A stretch of 64,000 nt of DNA from Thiomicrospira pelophila DSM 1534 (lineage in GTDB: Bacteria; Pseudomonadota; Gammaproteobacteria; Thiomicrospirales; Thiomicrospiraceae): positions 744,001 through 808,000 of the forward strand of contig NZ_JOMR01000001.1 of NCBI RefSeq assembly GCF_000711195.1. Direction: 5' to 3'. Shown here in pieces: positions 8,497 through 18,241 of the stretch. Positions within the stretch are counted from its first letter, which is position 1. Every line of letters starts with the position of its first letter. Made by a program: the position numbers and the translations under genes. The notes beneath the pieces were generated by a model. The model had not been told where the DNA came from, made no database searches, and was given only the letters and a program-made list of their open reading frames with translations.

Positions 8497-9684
8497 TTAT
8501 TCACTTAAGTAATGTGCGTTGATATCAACGCATAATACGTTTTTCTCTTCGGAAAAGGGTCGACACAGAGCTTTTGACAAGGTGATATTTAAATTGGCAT
8601 TAGGTAGCCCAATGTAGGGCGAAGAGAGCTGTACTTGATCGGGCTGGTCCATCGCATTGCGAAAGTAAGCGCGCCTCGCCCAAAGTGCCCCATCGCTACG
8701 TGTTAAAGGTGCGTAACGCATGGAGGTGTCTTGGATCACATGTTCAGAGATCAGGCTTTCAACGATTTGAACGCCTTCACTGTTGAGCAAGTAAACCCGC
8801 TCAACAGCGGTATGCTGGAGTATTTCGGCCGTCGCGGTTTGAAAATCAATGCCTTGAGAAACAGCAATTGAAGTTTCAAGTAACATGTTTTTTAGCGAGA
8901 CCTTCTTTTGGGTGTGCAGTCGTTGGCGCTCGCCCAAACTGTACAAACTATGGTGGTGTAGCATTTGTAGCTCATTCAACAACCAGGCCTGGTCGTGATG
9001 CCCGAGTGGGGAGGGTTTTGCAAATAGATAACCCTGCGCTAAATCCGCATCCGAATCGAGTGCTAACAAAGCATCGTCTTGGGTTTCAACGCCTTCGATT
9101 ATAATCAGTGCGCCCGTTTCGCGCAGCAATGCAACACAACGTGCCAGCCAGCGTTGGCGTCCTGGGTTATTACGCGCATTGACTAACATTGAACGATCCA
9201 GTTTGACAATATTAGGCTTAAGCTCCCACATGCGGTCAAAGTTGGAGTGGCCCGTGCCAAAATCATCAATCGCAATTAAAAAACCGGCATTTCGATAGTA
9301 ATGCACAAATTCTTTGAGTTGTTCACCATCTTTGGCCGCATCTTCGAGTATTTCCAATACGATATTTTGGGGTTGCAAACCTTGCCTGGCCAAACGATTC
9401 GTGATGAGTTCGGCGCGCTGATTTTGTGGGTTAATTGTATCGCTACTTAGATTTAAGAATAACCACTGGTCTTGGCGTTGAATCGGTGCGAAGTGTTTGA
9501 GGTGGTTGGCTAAGCACAAGCGGTCGAATTGCTCAGCTCGTCCTTGTTGGCGCGCGTGCTCAAACGCTTCTAACGGCGGGCAAAACTCGCCATTGGATCG
9601 TTTGGCGCGCAACAAAGCCTCATAGCCAACAACGCGTCGGTGTGCCAAGCTAATAATGGGTTGATAATGAGTTGAAATAGACAT
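8497..9684 (-). CDS. EAL-domain c-di-GMP phosphodiesterase with C-terminal sensor-like domain
   Basis: This 395-residue cytoplasmic protein should hydrolyse c-di-GMP. The EAL domain occupies about residues 1-245 and keeps the expected active-site residues: E22 (in YEALLR), N78, E111, the pair D140-D141 in DDFGTG, K161, E197 in EGVET and Q217 in QGYLFAKP. The C-terminal 130 residues look like a small Cache/PAS-type domain (VERVYLLNSEGVQIVES), so the usual sensor-first order is reversed. It is the first gene of a minus-strand pair with the double-Cache protein. Together with the nearby HD-GYP protein, two candidate c-di-GMP-degrading enzymes lie within 6 kb, and no GGDEF synthase is visible. 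Confidence 0.9.
   Translation of the reverse strand: MSISTHYQPIISLAHRRVVGYEALLRAKRSNGEFCPPLEAFEHARQQGRAEQFDRLCLANHLKHFAPIQRQDQWLFLNLSSDTINPQNQRAELITNRLARQGLQPQNIVLEILEDAAKDGEQLKEFVHYYRNAGFLIAIDDFGTGHSNFDRMWELKPNIVKLDRSMLVNARNNPGRQRWLARCVALLRETGALIIIEGVETQDDALLALDSDADLAQGYLFAKPSPLGHHDQAWLLNELQMLHHHSLYSLGERQRLHTQKKVSLKNMLLETSIAVSQGIDFQTATAEILQHTAVERVYLLNSEGVQIVESLISEHVIQDTSMRYAPLTRSDGALWARRAYFRNAMDQPDQVQLSSPYIGLPNANLNITLSKALCRPFSEEKNVLCVDINAHYLSE
8983..8992. repeat. CCAGGCCTGG palindrome, copy 5
   Basis: 12-mer form in the EAL gene just after the EAL domain. It is read on the minus strand as Gln-Ala-Trp (residues 232-234). Confidence 0.95.
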
Positions 9685-9830
9685 TAAAGTTAAAATTCTG
9701 CTTATTAATAATTTTTATACATAAGCATGCTGCGTGGTAACTTTAAAAAAATATCGCTATATCAGGTGGTTAACTAATGATTGGCCGTTTATTAAAGGCG
9801 CTGATGAGGCGGGATATACGTTAATGGTTC

Positions 9831-9857
9831 AAAAGTGGTGCAGTGTGCACCACTTTT
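9831..9857 (-). terminator. Rho-independent terminator of trxB
   Basis: AAAAGTGGTGCA and its exact complement TGCACCACTTTT surround a 3-base loop. Read on the minus strand, the stem runs into a T tract shortly after the trxB stop. The rest of the 180-base gap (9685-9830) shows nothing else that I can support. Confidence 0.85.
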
Positions 9858-9863
9858 TTAGGA

Positions 9864-10979
<1,116 letters not shown>

Positions 10980-11028
10980 TCAAGTGAGCTTGGCAAAAGT
11001 GCTTGCTTGTCTTGTCTTATAAATAGGT

Positions 11029-13506
11029 ATGGTTTTGAATTTGATTAAATCAGCGGATAAGGATAACAGCCTCGACGATGCGGATGTGACGAAACCATCT
11101 TCGCGTTGGACATGGCTGTTAAAAGATTTGGTATTGCTAAGTTGTATAGGCTTGGCGTTTTTCTTGTTTATTATTCTTTATAGCTATCATCCAGATGATC
11201 CGGGCTTTCAAATGGCACGCTCGGTTGAGGCTTTCAATAATTACGGCGGCGCGAGTGGCGCGTGGCTGTCTTCATTAATTTTGTATTTGTTTGGGGTATT
11301 CGGTTTTGCTTGGCCATTTGGTATTTTGCTAGCCGGTTGGGTGACCTTAAAAATTCGCTCATCTACTGAGTTTGACTGGGCGCGTTTTGGGCTAAGCATG
11401 TTCGGCTTATTAATATTGGTGTTCTCTGGCGCGTCGATGGCTAGCCTATATTTGCACCCGGATAGTTGGGTTGTGAGTCTGCCGTATTATTCGGGCGGTG
11501 TACTGGGTTATGAGTTAAGTTTGTGGTTGGTTGAGGGGATCGATTTATTAGCCACCACTTTGTTCTTTTTGGTGATGTTCGCATTGGGCTTTAGCATGCT
11601 TATCGGCCAATCGTGGCTAACCATTTGTGATGTAACTGGGCGCCAGGCCTGGCGCTTGATTAGCTTTATCCATAAAAATGCCAAGAAACATGTGGTGCAT
11701 TCAGAACAGTTTAAAAACGTATTAAGTCGAATAGATTTGAAAAAAGAAACTCAAAGTCTGCCGAACTCACAAACGGTGAGACCCGTGGTTGAGCAGAGAG
11801 CTGATATGAGTGCGCGCATTGAAGAAAAACGTGCCAAATTATTTGATTCGTTTAGTAAGCCGGCTCAAGCGAAAATGCCGGTTGAAGCTTCCCCTAGCCA
11901 AATTGAACAGACCCAACAGGCTACCGCAGGGGGGGCAGCAACGAACGTTCAGGTTCATGCGCCTTACAAATCAGACTCGTCTTCTTATGTACCTGAGGCG
12001 CAGCATGCCGAATTGCCAAGTTTGGATTTATTAGATCCAGCACCGGTTTATGAAGACAGCTTTTCTGAAGACGACTTGAAAGAAATGTCGGGCTTATTGG
12101 AAACGCGTTTGCAAGAATTTGGTGTCACGGCAACGGTCGAAGCGGTGTTGCCGGGGCCCGTCGTCACGCGTTTTGAAATTATGCCAGCCGCGGGTGTGAA
12201 GGTCAGTCAGATTTCGAACCTGGCAAAAGATTTAGCGCGTGCATTGGCAGTTAAGTCAGTGCGTGTGGTGGATATTATTCCGGGCAAACCCTTTGTGGGG
12301 ATTGAGATTCCGAACGAGAAACGTGAAATTGTCGGCTTCCGCGACATTTTATCGTCAGAGGTTTTCCAAAAGAGTAAATCGCCTTTGACGATGGGGTTGG
12401 GTAAAGATATTGCCGGTAATCCTGTGATTGCTGACTTAGCTAAAATGCCGCATTTATTAGTTGCGGGTACCACCGGTTCGGGTAAATCGGTGGGTGTGAA
12501 TAGCATGATTTTAAGCTTGCTTTATAAAAGCCGAGCCGATGAAGTGCGCTTAATTATGGTGGACCCGAAGATGTTGGAATTGTCGGTTTACGAAGACATT
12601 CCGCACTTGTTAACGCCGGTTGTTACCGATATGAGTGATGCAGCCAATGCGTTGCGTTGGTGCGTGTTTGAAATGGATCGGCGTTATCAACTAATGGCCA
12701 AATTGGGCGTTAGAAATGTGGCTGGTTTTAATGAAAAAGTTCAAGCGGCGATTGATGCGGGTGAACCCATTATTGATCCGCTTTATCAGCAAGCCGTCAC
12801 CAAGGGAATGGAGCTGTCGGACGCACCGCCTACCTTAACGCCTTTGCCTTATATTGTGGTGGTGATAGACGAATTTGCTGACATGATCATGGTGGTGGGT
12901 AAAAAGGTGGAGGAGCTGATCGCGCGACTCGCACAAAAAGCGCGTGCTTCGGGGATTCATTTAATTTTGGCGACCCAGCGTCCGTCCGTAAACGTAATCA
13001 CAGGTTTGATTAAAGCTAACATTCCGACGCGTATGTCATTCCAAGTGTCATCTAAAATTGATTCACGTACTATTTTGGATCAAATGGGGGCGGAGCAGTT
13101 GTTGGGGATGGGCGATATGTTGTATTTGCCGCCCGGCACCGCCGCGCCTGATCGAGTCCATGGTGCGTTTGTCTCTGACGATGAAGTTCACCGCGTGGTG
13201 GATTTTATTAAACAGCAGGGCGCACCACAATACTTAGAGGCGATCACGCGAGACCCTGATTCAATGAATGCTGAATCGGGTAGTAACGCGGCCGATCCGA
13301 GTGATGCCGAGCAAGATGTGATTTATGATGAAGCGGTTGAGTTTGTTGTGCAAGCTGGGCGCGTGTCGATATCATCTGTTCAGCGTCGCTTTAAAATTGG
13401 TTATAACCGCGCGGCTAGAATCGTCGAGGCAATGGAAGCCGCCGGCGTGGTATCGACTATGCAGGCGAACGGCAACCGCGAAGTGCTGGTGCCCAAACAC
13501 GATTAA
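11029..13506 (+). CDS. ftsK: DNA translocase FtsK
   Basis: This 825-residue septal DNA pump clears the chromosome terminus and activates XerCD recombination. The N-terminal membrane domain (about 30-200) has four or more helices. A short, Gln- and Pro-containing linker (about 215-335) follows, much shorter than in E. coli. The motor carries Walker A GTTGSGKS near 480-488 and Walker [10 protein letters not shown] near 611. The C-terminal gamma winged helix (about 755-820, [19 protein letters not shown]) recognises KOPS sites. The ATG at 11029 has AGG only one base upstream, so the in-frame TTG at 11035 could be the true start. No clear promoter was recognised in the 208 bases between trxB and this gene. 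Confidence 0.96.
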   Translation: MVLNLIKSADKDNSLDDADVTKPSSRWTWLLKDLVLLSCIGLAFFLFIILYSYHPDDPGFQMARSVEAFNNYGGASGAWLSSLILYLFGVFGFAWPFGILLAGWVTLKIRSSTEFDWARFGLSMFGLLILVFSGASMASLYLHPDSWVVSLPYYSGGVLGYELSLWLVEGIDLLATTLFFLVMFALGFSMLIGQSWLTICDVTGRQAWRLISFIHKNAKKHVVHSEQFKNVLSRIDLKKETQSLPNSQTVRPVVEQRADMSARIEEKRAKLFDSFSKPAQAKMPVEASPSQIEQTQQATAGGAATNVQVHAPYKSDSSSYVPEAQHAELPSLDLLDPAPVYEDSFSEDDLKEMSGLLETRLQEFGVTATVEAVLPGPVVTRFEIMPAAGVKVSQISNLAKDLARALAVKSVRVVDIIPGKPFVGIEIPNEKREIVGFRDILSSEVFQKSKSPLTMGLGKDIAGNPVIADLAKMPHLLVAGTTGSGKSVGVNSMILSLLYKSRADEVRLIMVDPKMLELSVYEDIPHLLTPVVTDMSDAANALRWCVFEMDRRYQLMAKLGVRNVAGFNEKVQAAIDAGEPIIDPLYQQAVTKGMELSDAPPTLTPLPYIVVVIDEFADMIMVVGKKVEELIARLAQKARASGIHLILATQRPSVNVITGLIKANIPTRMSFQVSSKIDSRTILDQMGAEQLLGMGDMLYLPPGTAAPDRVHGAFVSDDEVHRVVDFIKQQGAPQYLEAITRDPDSMNAESGSNAADPSDAEQDVIYDEAVEFVVQAGRVSISSVQRRFKIGYNRAARIVEAMEAAGVVSTMQANGNREVLVPKHD
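11643..11652. repeat. CCAGGCCTGG palindrome, copy 6
   Basis: Decamer flanked by G and C instead of A and T, still a 12-base palindrome. It is read in ftsK as Gln-Ala-Trp, just after the last membrane helix. Confidence 0.95.
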
Positions 13507-13537
13507 ACCGAATCAAGCCAAACAAGTAGGAAAACAC

Positions 13538-14152
13538 ATGCTAAAAAAATTATATCTAGTCGGCGGTTTGCTTGTCGCACTACCAGGCCTGGTGCTTGCC
13601 AATACGCAGCCGTTGCATAGCTTTATTGATCATCTAAAAAGCTATTCGGCGGAGTTTGTGCAGGAGCGTGAAGAAGACGCATTTTTCCGGGTTGAGCGTG
13701 CAAAAGGTACATTTGATTTAGATCGTCCAGGCAAAATGCGTTGGGATTATCACAGCCCGGAAGAGCAACATATTATTGTCGATGGTTCGCATTTGTGGGT
13801 TTATGATTTGGAATTAGACCAGGTTTCGGTGAGACCGATTGCAGACATTCAAGGGGATATTCCTTTGGCTTGGTTATTGTTTGATGAACCGGTTGAAAAA
13901 GCCTATCGAATTATCCCAGCAGGGAATCGCAATAATATGACCTGGTATAACTTGCAACCTCGTTCGGCTACCTATTTTCAAAGTATCGAAATTGGTCTAC
14001 GTGATGGCGTGATGCAAGAAGTTTGGATGTATCAGAGTGCCGATAACATCACTAAAGTTAAGTTCAAAAATATTCGCCTGAACGAGGGTGTTTCACCGCG
14101 TGCGTTTCAATTTACGCCGCCCCAGGGCGCGGATGTTGTAGGGCGCATGTAA
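13538..14152 (+). CDS. lolA: Outer-membrane lipoprotein carrier protein LolA
   Basis: This 204-residue periplasmic chaperone carries lipoproteins from LolCDE to LolB. The start at 13538 gives a clean signal peptide (MLKKLYLVGGLLVALPGLVLA, cleavage before Asn-Thr) and has an AGGA ribosome site; the open frame upstream is only ftsK read in another frame. The mature part has the LolA pattern: SYSAEFVQE, GTFDLDRPGKMRWDY, WVYDLELDQVSVRPI and a C-terminal FQFTPPQGADVV. It sits between ftsK and rarA, the standard gammaproteobacterial order. A palindrome copy supplies Pro-Gly-Leu-Val inside the signal peptide. Confidence 0.95.
   Translation: MLKKLYLVGGLLVALPGLVLANTQPLHSFIDHLKSYSAEFVQEREEDAFFRVERAKGTFDLDRPGKMRWDYHSPEEQHIIVDGSHLWVYDLELDQVSVRPIADIQGDIPLAWLLFDEPVEKAYRIIPAGNRNNMTWYNLQPRSATYFQSIEIGLRDGVMQEVWMYQSADNITKVKFKNIRLNEGVSPRAFQFTPPQGADVVGRM
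13583..13592. repeat. CCAGGCCTGG palindrome, copy 7
   Basis: 12-mer form in the LolA signal peptide, read as Pro-Gly-Leu-Val in the hydrophobic core next to the cleavage site. Confidence 0.95.
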
Positions 14153-14158
14153 GGATTT

Positions 14159-15496
14159 ATGATGGCTTATCAGCCCCTTTCAGATCGTTTACGTCCACAA
14201 ACATTAGCCGACTTCGTCGGACAACGTCATTTATTAGGCGAAAACCGCGCCTTGTCACGCGTATTTGCTTCGCAACATTTGCATTCAATGATTTTTTGGG
14301 GGCCGCCCGGTACAGGTAAAACGACCTTGGCGCGCTTAATTGCTCAGCAATCGGATTTGCAATTTATTAGTTTGTCAGCCGTTTTGGATGGCGTAAAAGA
14401 AGTGCGTAAAGCGGTGGATCAGGCTCAGATACACCGCGAACAATTTCAACAGGGAACCCTATTATTTGTAGATGAAGTTCATCGTTTTAATAAATCGCAA
14501 CAGGATGCGTTTTTGCCTTATGTCGAAGATGGCACATTTGTATTTATTGGCGCCACCACTGAAAATCCTTCGTTTGAATTGAATAATGCTTTGCTGTCGC
14601 GCGCGCGCGTTTATGTTTTACGCTCGTTGGATGAGGAAGATTTAAAATTAGTTTTGCAGCGTGCGCAAGCCTTGGTTTCTGAAGATTTAGGTGAGAACTT
14701 AATAATAGAAGCTGCCGCCGCCGAAATTTTAATTCAAGCCGCCGATGGTGATGCGCGTCGTTTACTCAACTTTGTCGAGCAGGCAACTGATTTTGCGGAG
14801 CCCAATATTGATGCGCAAACTCAATCACCAGGCCTGGTGCTGACGCCGCAAGCTTGCAAAGAAGTGGTCCAAGCCGGTATTCGGCGCTTTGATAAAGGCG
14901 GCGAAGCCTTCTATGATCAAATTTCGGCGTTGCATAAGTCGGTACGCGGTTCCGATCCTGACGCGGCTTTGTATTGGTTGGTTCGTATGCTCGATGGGGG
15001 CGTGGATGCCCGTTATTTAGCCAGACGTTTGGTACGTATGGCGAGCGAGGAAATTGGCAATGCCGACCCGCGCGCACTTGATGTCGCCATCAATGCCGCA
15101 CAAGCTTATGAGCGCTTAGGCTCACCAGAAGGTGATTTAGCCCTAGCGCAAGCGGCGACTTATTTAGCGGTTGCTCCTAAATCGAATGCGGTTTATATGG
15201 CTTATAAAGCGGCTTTGAAAGATATTAAGAAACATGGTTCAGATGAGGTACCGTTACACCTGCGCAATGCGCCTACCAAACTAATGCAATCGATGGACTA
15301 TGGGCAAGGTTATCGGTATGCCCACGATGAACCGGATGCTTATGCCGCGGGTGAATGTTATTTCCCTCATTCAATGGTGGAACGCGAATATTACCAGCCA
15401 GTCGAACGTGGTCTGGAAATAAAAATTGCCGCCAAAATGGCGCACTTAAAACAGCTAGATCAGCAGGCTGAAAATAAGCGGAGACAAGACTCATGA
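14159..15496 (+). CDS. rarA: Replication-associated recombination protein A (AAA+ ATPase)
   Basis: This 445-residue RarA/MgsA/WRNIP1-family ATPase acts at stalled replication forks. It shows Walker A GPPGTGKT near residues 47-54, Walker B LLFVDEVHRFNKSQQD near 100-115, sensor GATTENPSFE and the C-terminal MgsA tetramerisation region (HKSVRGSDPDAALYW, YPHSMVEREYY-like end). Two start codons lie in tandem (14159 and 14162). AAGGA at 14151-14155 is better spaced for the second, so the first Met may be absent. It follows lolA by 6 bases and overlaps crcB by 4. Confidence 0.95.
   Translation: MMAYQPLSDRLRPQTLADFVGQRHLLGENRALSRVFASQHLHSMIFWGPPGTGKTTLARLIAQQSDLQFISLSAVLDGVKEVRKAVDQAQIHREQFQQGTLLFVDEVHRFNKSQQDAFLPYVEDGTFVFIGATTENPSFELNNALLSRARVYVLRSLDEEDLKLVLQRAQALVSEDLGENLIIEAAAAEILIQAADGDARRLLNFVEQATDFAEPNIDAQTQSPGLVLTPQACKEVVQAGIRRFDKGGEAFYDQISALHKSVRGSDPDAALYWLVRMLDGGVDARYLARRLVRMASEEIGNADPRALDVAINAAQAYERLGSPEGDLALAQAATYLAVAPKSNAVYMAYKAALKDIKKHGSDEVPLHLRNAPTKLMQSMDYGQGYRYAHDEPDAYAAGECYFPHSMVEREYYQPVERGLEIKIAAKMAHLKQLDQQAENKRRQDS
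14828..14837. repeat. CCAGGCCTGG palindrome, copy 8
   Basis: Extended CACCAGGCCTGGTG form in rarA, read as Pro-Gly-Leu-Val in a variable loop. Confidence 0.95.
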
Positions 15497-15876
15497 CTTT
15501 TTGGTTGGCGATTGCATTGGGCGGGGCTTTGGGTGCTGTTAGTCGTTTTGCTTTATCACATCAAACCTATATATGGTTAGGGCGTGATTTTGCATGGGGG
15601 ACTTTAGCCGTCAATCTTATCGGTTCATTTATGATAGGCCTGCTGACCATTTTACTAATCAACAAATTCGCAGTATCCGCTGAATGGCGTGCATTCTTAA
15701 TTGTTGGTTTTTTAGGCTCTTTTACCACTTTTTCAACCTTTTCATTTGAGACCATGCAATATATTCAAGTCGGTGAGTTAAACAAAGCCATGTTGAATAT
15801 TGCTTTGAGCGTAGCGGGGTGCTTGATCGCGGTTTGGATCGGTTTGGTCGCGGGTAAACAGTTTTTAGTTGAATAG
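15493..15876 (+). CDS. crcB: Fluoride ion channel CrcB/Fluc
   Basis: This 127-residue inner-membrane protein has four helices and exports fluoride as an antiparallel dimer. Family motifs are present: GGALGAVSRF at the N-terminus, TLAVNLIGSFMIG near residues 37-49 and GFLGSFTTFSTFSFE near 76-90, which holds the channel Phe, Thr and Ser residues. It overlaps the rarA stop by 4 bases (ATGA) and precedes serS by 28 bases, so it is an internal operon gene. No fluoride riboswitch can lie upstream, because that sequence is rarA coding DNA. Confidence 0.95.
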   Translation: MTFWLAIALGGALGAVSRFALSHQTYIWLGRDFAWGTLAVNLIGSFMIGLLTILLINKFAVSAEWRAFLIVGFLGSFTTFSTFSFETMQYIQVGELNKAMLNIALSVAGCLIAVWIGLVAGKQFLVE

Positions 15877-15886
15877 ATAGATTTAG

Positions 15887-17194
<1,308 letters not shown>

Positions 17195-17224
17195 GCGAAA
17201 TTTTGTAAAAAATGGCTGGAAGGC

Positions 17225-17252
17225 TTGCAAAGCCTGAGCAAATCTTTATAAT
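17225..17252 (+). promoter_or_regulatory. Sigma-70 promoter for tRNA-Ser
   Basis: TTGCAA (17225-17230) and a perfect TATAAT (17247-17252) are 16 bases apart and end 16 bases before the mature tRNA. A GC-rich discriminator (CCGCTCC-like) follows, as at stringently controlled tRNA promoters. Confidence 0.8.
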
Positions 17253-17268
17253 ACCGCTCCATCAACCC

Positions 17269-17359
17269 GGTGGAATGGCAGAGCGGTTGAATGCGGCAGT
17301 CTTGAAAACTGTTGTAGGTTTGTAGCCTACCCGGGGTTCGAATCCCTGTTCCACCGCCA
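17269..17359 (+). tRNA. tRNA-Ser (anticodon UGA)
   Basis: This 91-base tRNA has a 7-bp acceptor stem (GGTGGAA with TTCCACC), a G discriminator and an encoded CCA. The anticodon loop CTTGAAA, closed by CAGT/ACTG, gives anticodon TGA, which reads UCA and UCG-type serine codons. A long class II variable arm (TAGGTTTGTAGCCTA, self-complementary) and a T arm with GGTTCGAATCC are present. These features identify it as serine rather than leucine. It lies directly downstream of serS and has its own promoter and terminator. Confidence 0.98.
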
Positions 17360-17366
17360 TATTGAT

Positions 17367-17394
17367 AAAGCCCGACTTAGTTCGGGCTTTTTTA
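17367..17394 (+). terminator. Rho-independent terminator of tRNA-Ser
   Basis: AAAGCCCGA and TCGGGCTTT surround a 6-base loop and are followed by a run of T. It lies 8 bases after the encoded CCA. Confidence 0.92.
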
Positions 17395-17573
17395 TTGCCT
17401 AAATTCTGGAAAAAGCCGATTTATAGGCTTTTAGACCAAACCCTCCAACTCTCCTCTTGTAGCTCATTAACGCCCATATCATTCATTTGTGAGTACTAAA
17501 TTTGTGACATTCTTGCGCTCATAATTTTTTTTATCTCACCTGTATTTTAATAAATATTAATATTAGTCTTGCC

Positions 17574-17610
17574 AAATTTAACTAAATAGTTAAACTATTT
17601 AGTTAAATTT
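17574..17610. promoter_or_regulatory. 37-bp palindromic operator upstream of the TetR gene
   Basis: AAATTTAACTAAATAGTT, one central A, then the exact reverse complement. It ends 15 bases before the TetR-family start codon. Each half contains AACTAAATAGTT-like dyads, so two repressor dimers could bind. It lies in a 230-base AT-rich gap (17395-17625) that holds no other gene. Autoregulation of the TetR-RND operon is the likely purpose. Read as RNA it could also form a strong hairpin, but no T tract follows. Confidence 0.8.
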
Positions 17611-17625
17611 AAGAGGTCATGAATT

Positions 17626-18231
17626 TTGAATAAAAATTACGGTAAAACGGCATTGAAAATCTTGGATTGCGCGACGGACATCTTCGCTGAGAAAGGGTTT
17701 GAAGGCACGATTATGGATGAGTTAGCCGAACATTGTGGCGTCAATAAGGCGAGTATCTACTATCACTTTAATGATAAGGCCAGCTTGTATGAGGTTTGCA
17801 TGACTCGGCTTTTTAAAAAAGTGGTGGATCAAGTGATCTTGCAGGTCGCTCAGTGTGATGGGGTAGAGGAAAAACTAAAAACCTTTGTTTACGAGTTTGC
17901 CAAAGGGGCTTACAGCCATAAACAAATGCCGGCTACTTTAATGCGAGAAATCGCGGCGGCGGGTAAAAATATGCCGGTACCAGCACGCCAGCAAATGCAG
18001 CGTCTGCTTGCCACACTAAAAGAGATCTTAATTGAAGGTGAAAAGCAGGGCGTTTTCCGTAGCGTCGATCCATTAATGATCCATTTTATGATTATTGGCA
18101 GTTTGAGTTTTCACATTACGAGTGAGCCGATGCGCTTAGCCATTCAGACTGAATCCAAAACGGATCCGAGTTTGGATGAAGCCATTGGTCATGTTTCAGA
18201 ATTGATTTATCACGCTTTATTAAGTAATTAG
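17626..18231 (+). CDS. TetR/AcrR-family transcriptional regulator
   Basis: This 201-residue repressor-type protein has an N-terminal helix-turn-helix (about residues 22-50: GTIMDELAEHCGVNKASIYYHFNDK) and a helical ligand-binding C-terminal domain. The TTG start at 17626 is chosen because AGAGG (17612-17616) lies 9 bases upstream; the ATG at 17618 runs into a stop after four codons. It is the first gene of a five-gene run, and the 37-bp palindrome in front of it is the probable operator. The inducer is unknown. Confidence 0.9.
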   Translation: MNKNYGKTALKILDCATDIFAEKGFEGTIMDELAEHCGVNKASIYYHFNDKASLYEVCMTRLFKKVVDQVILQVAQCDGVEEKLKTFVYEFAKGAYSHKQMPATLMREIAAAGKNMPVPARQQMQRLLATLKEILIEGEKQGVFRSVDPLMIHFMIIGSLSFHITSEPMRLAIQTESKTDPSLDEAIGHVSELIYHALLSN

Positions 18232-18241
18232 GGGATAAAAA

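Noticed and set aside
12207-12506. 99-codon minus-strand frame inside ftsK
   Set aside because: It lies wholly antisense to the conserved FtsK motor; its composition is explained by the complement of ftsK codons.
13325-13537. Extended LolA frame beginning inside ftsK
   Set aside because: It is the FtsK gamma-domain sequence read in another frame and would bury the signal peptide.
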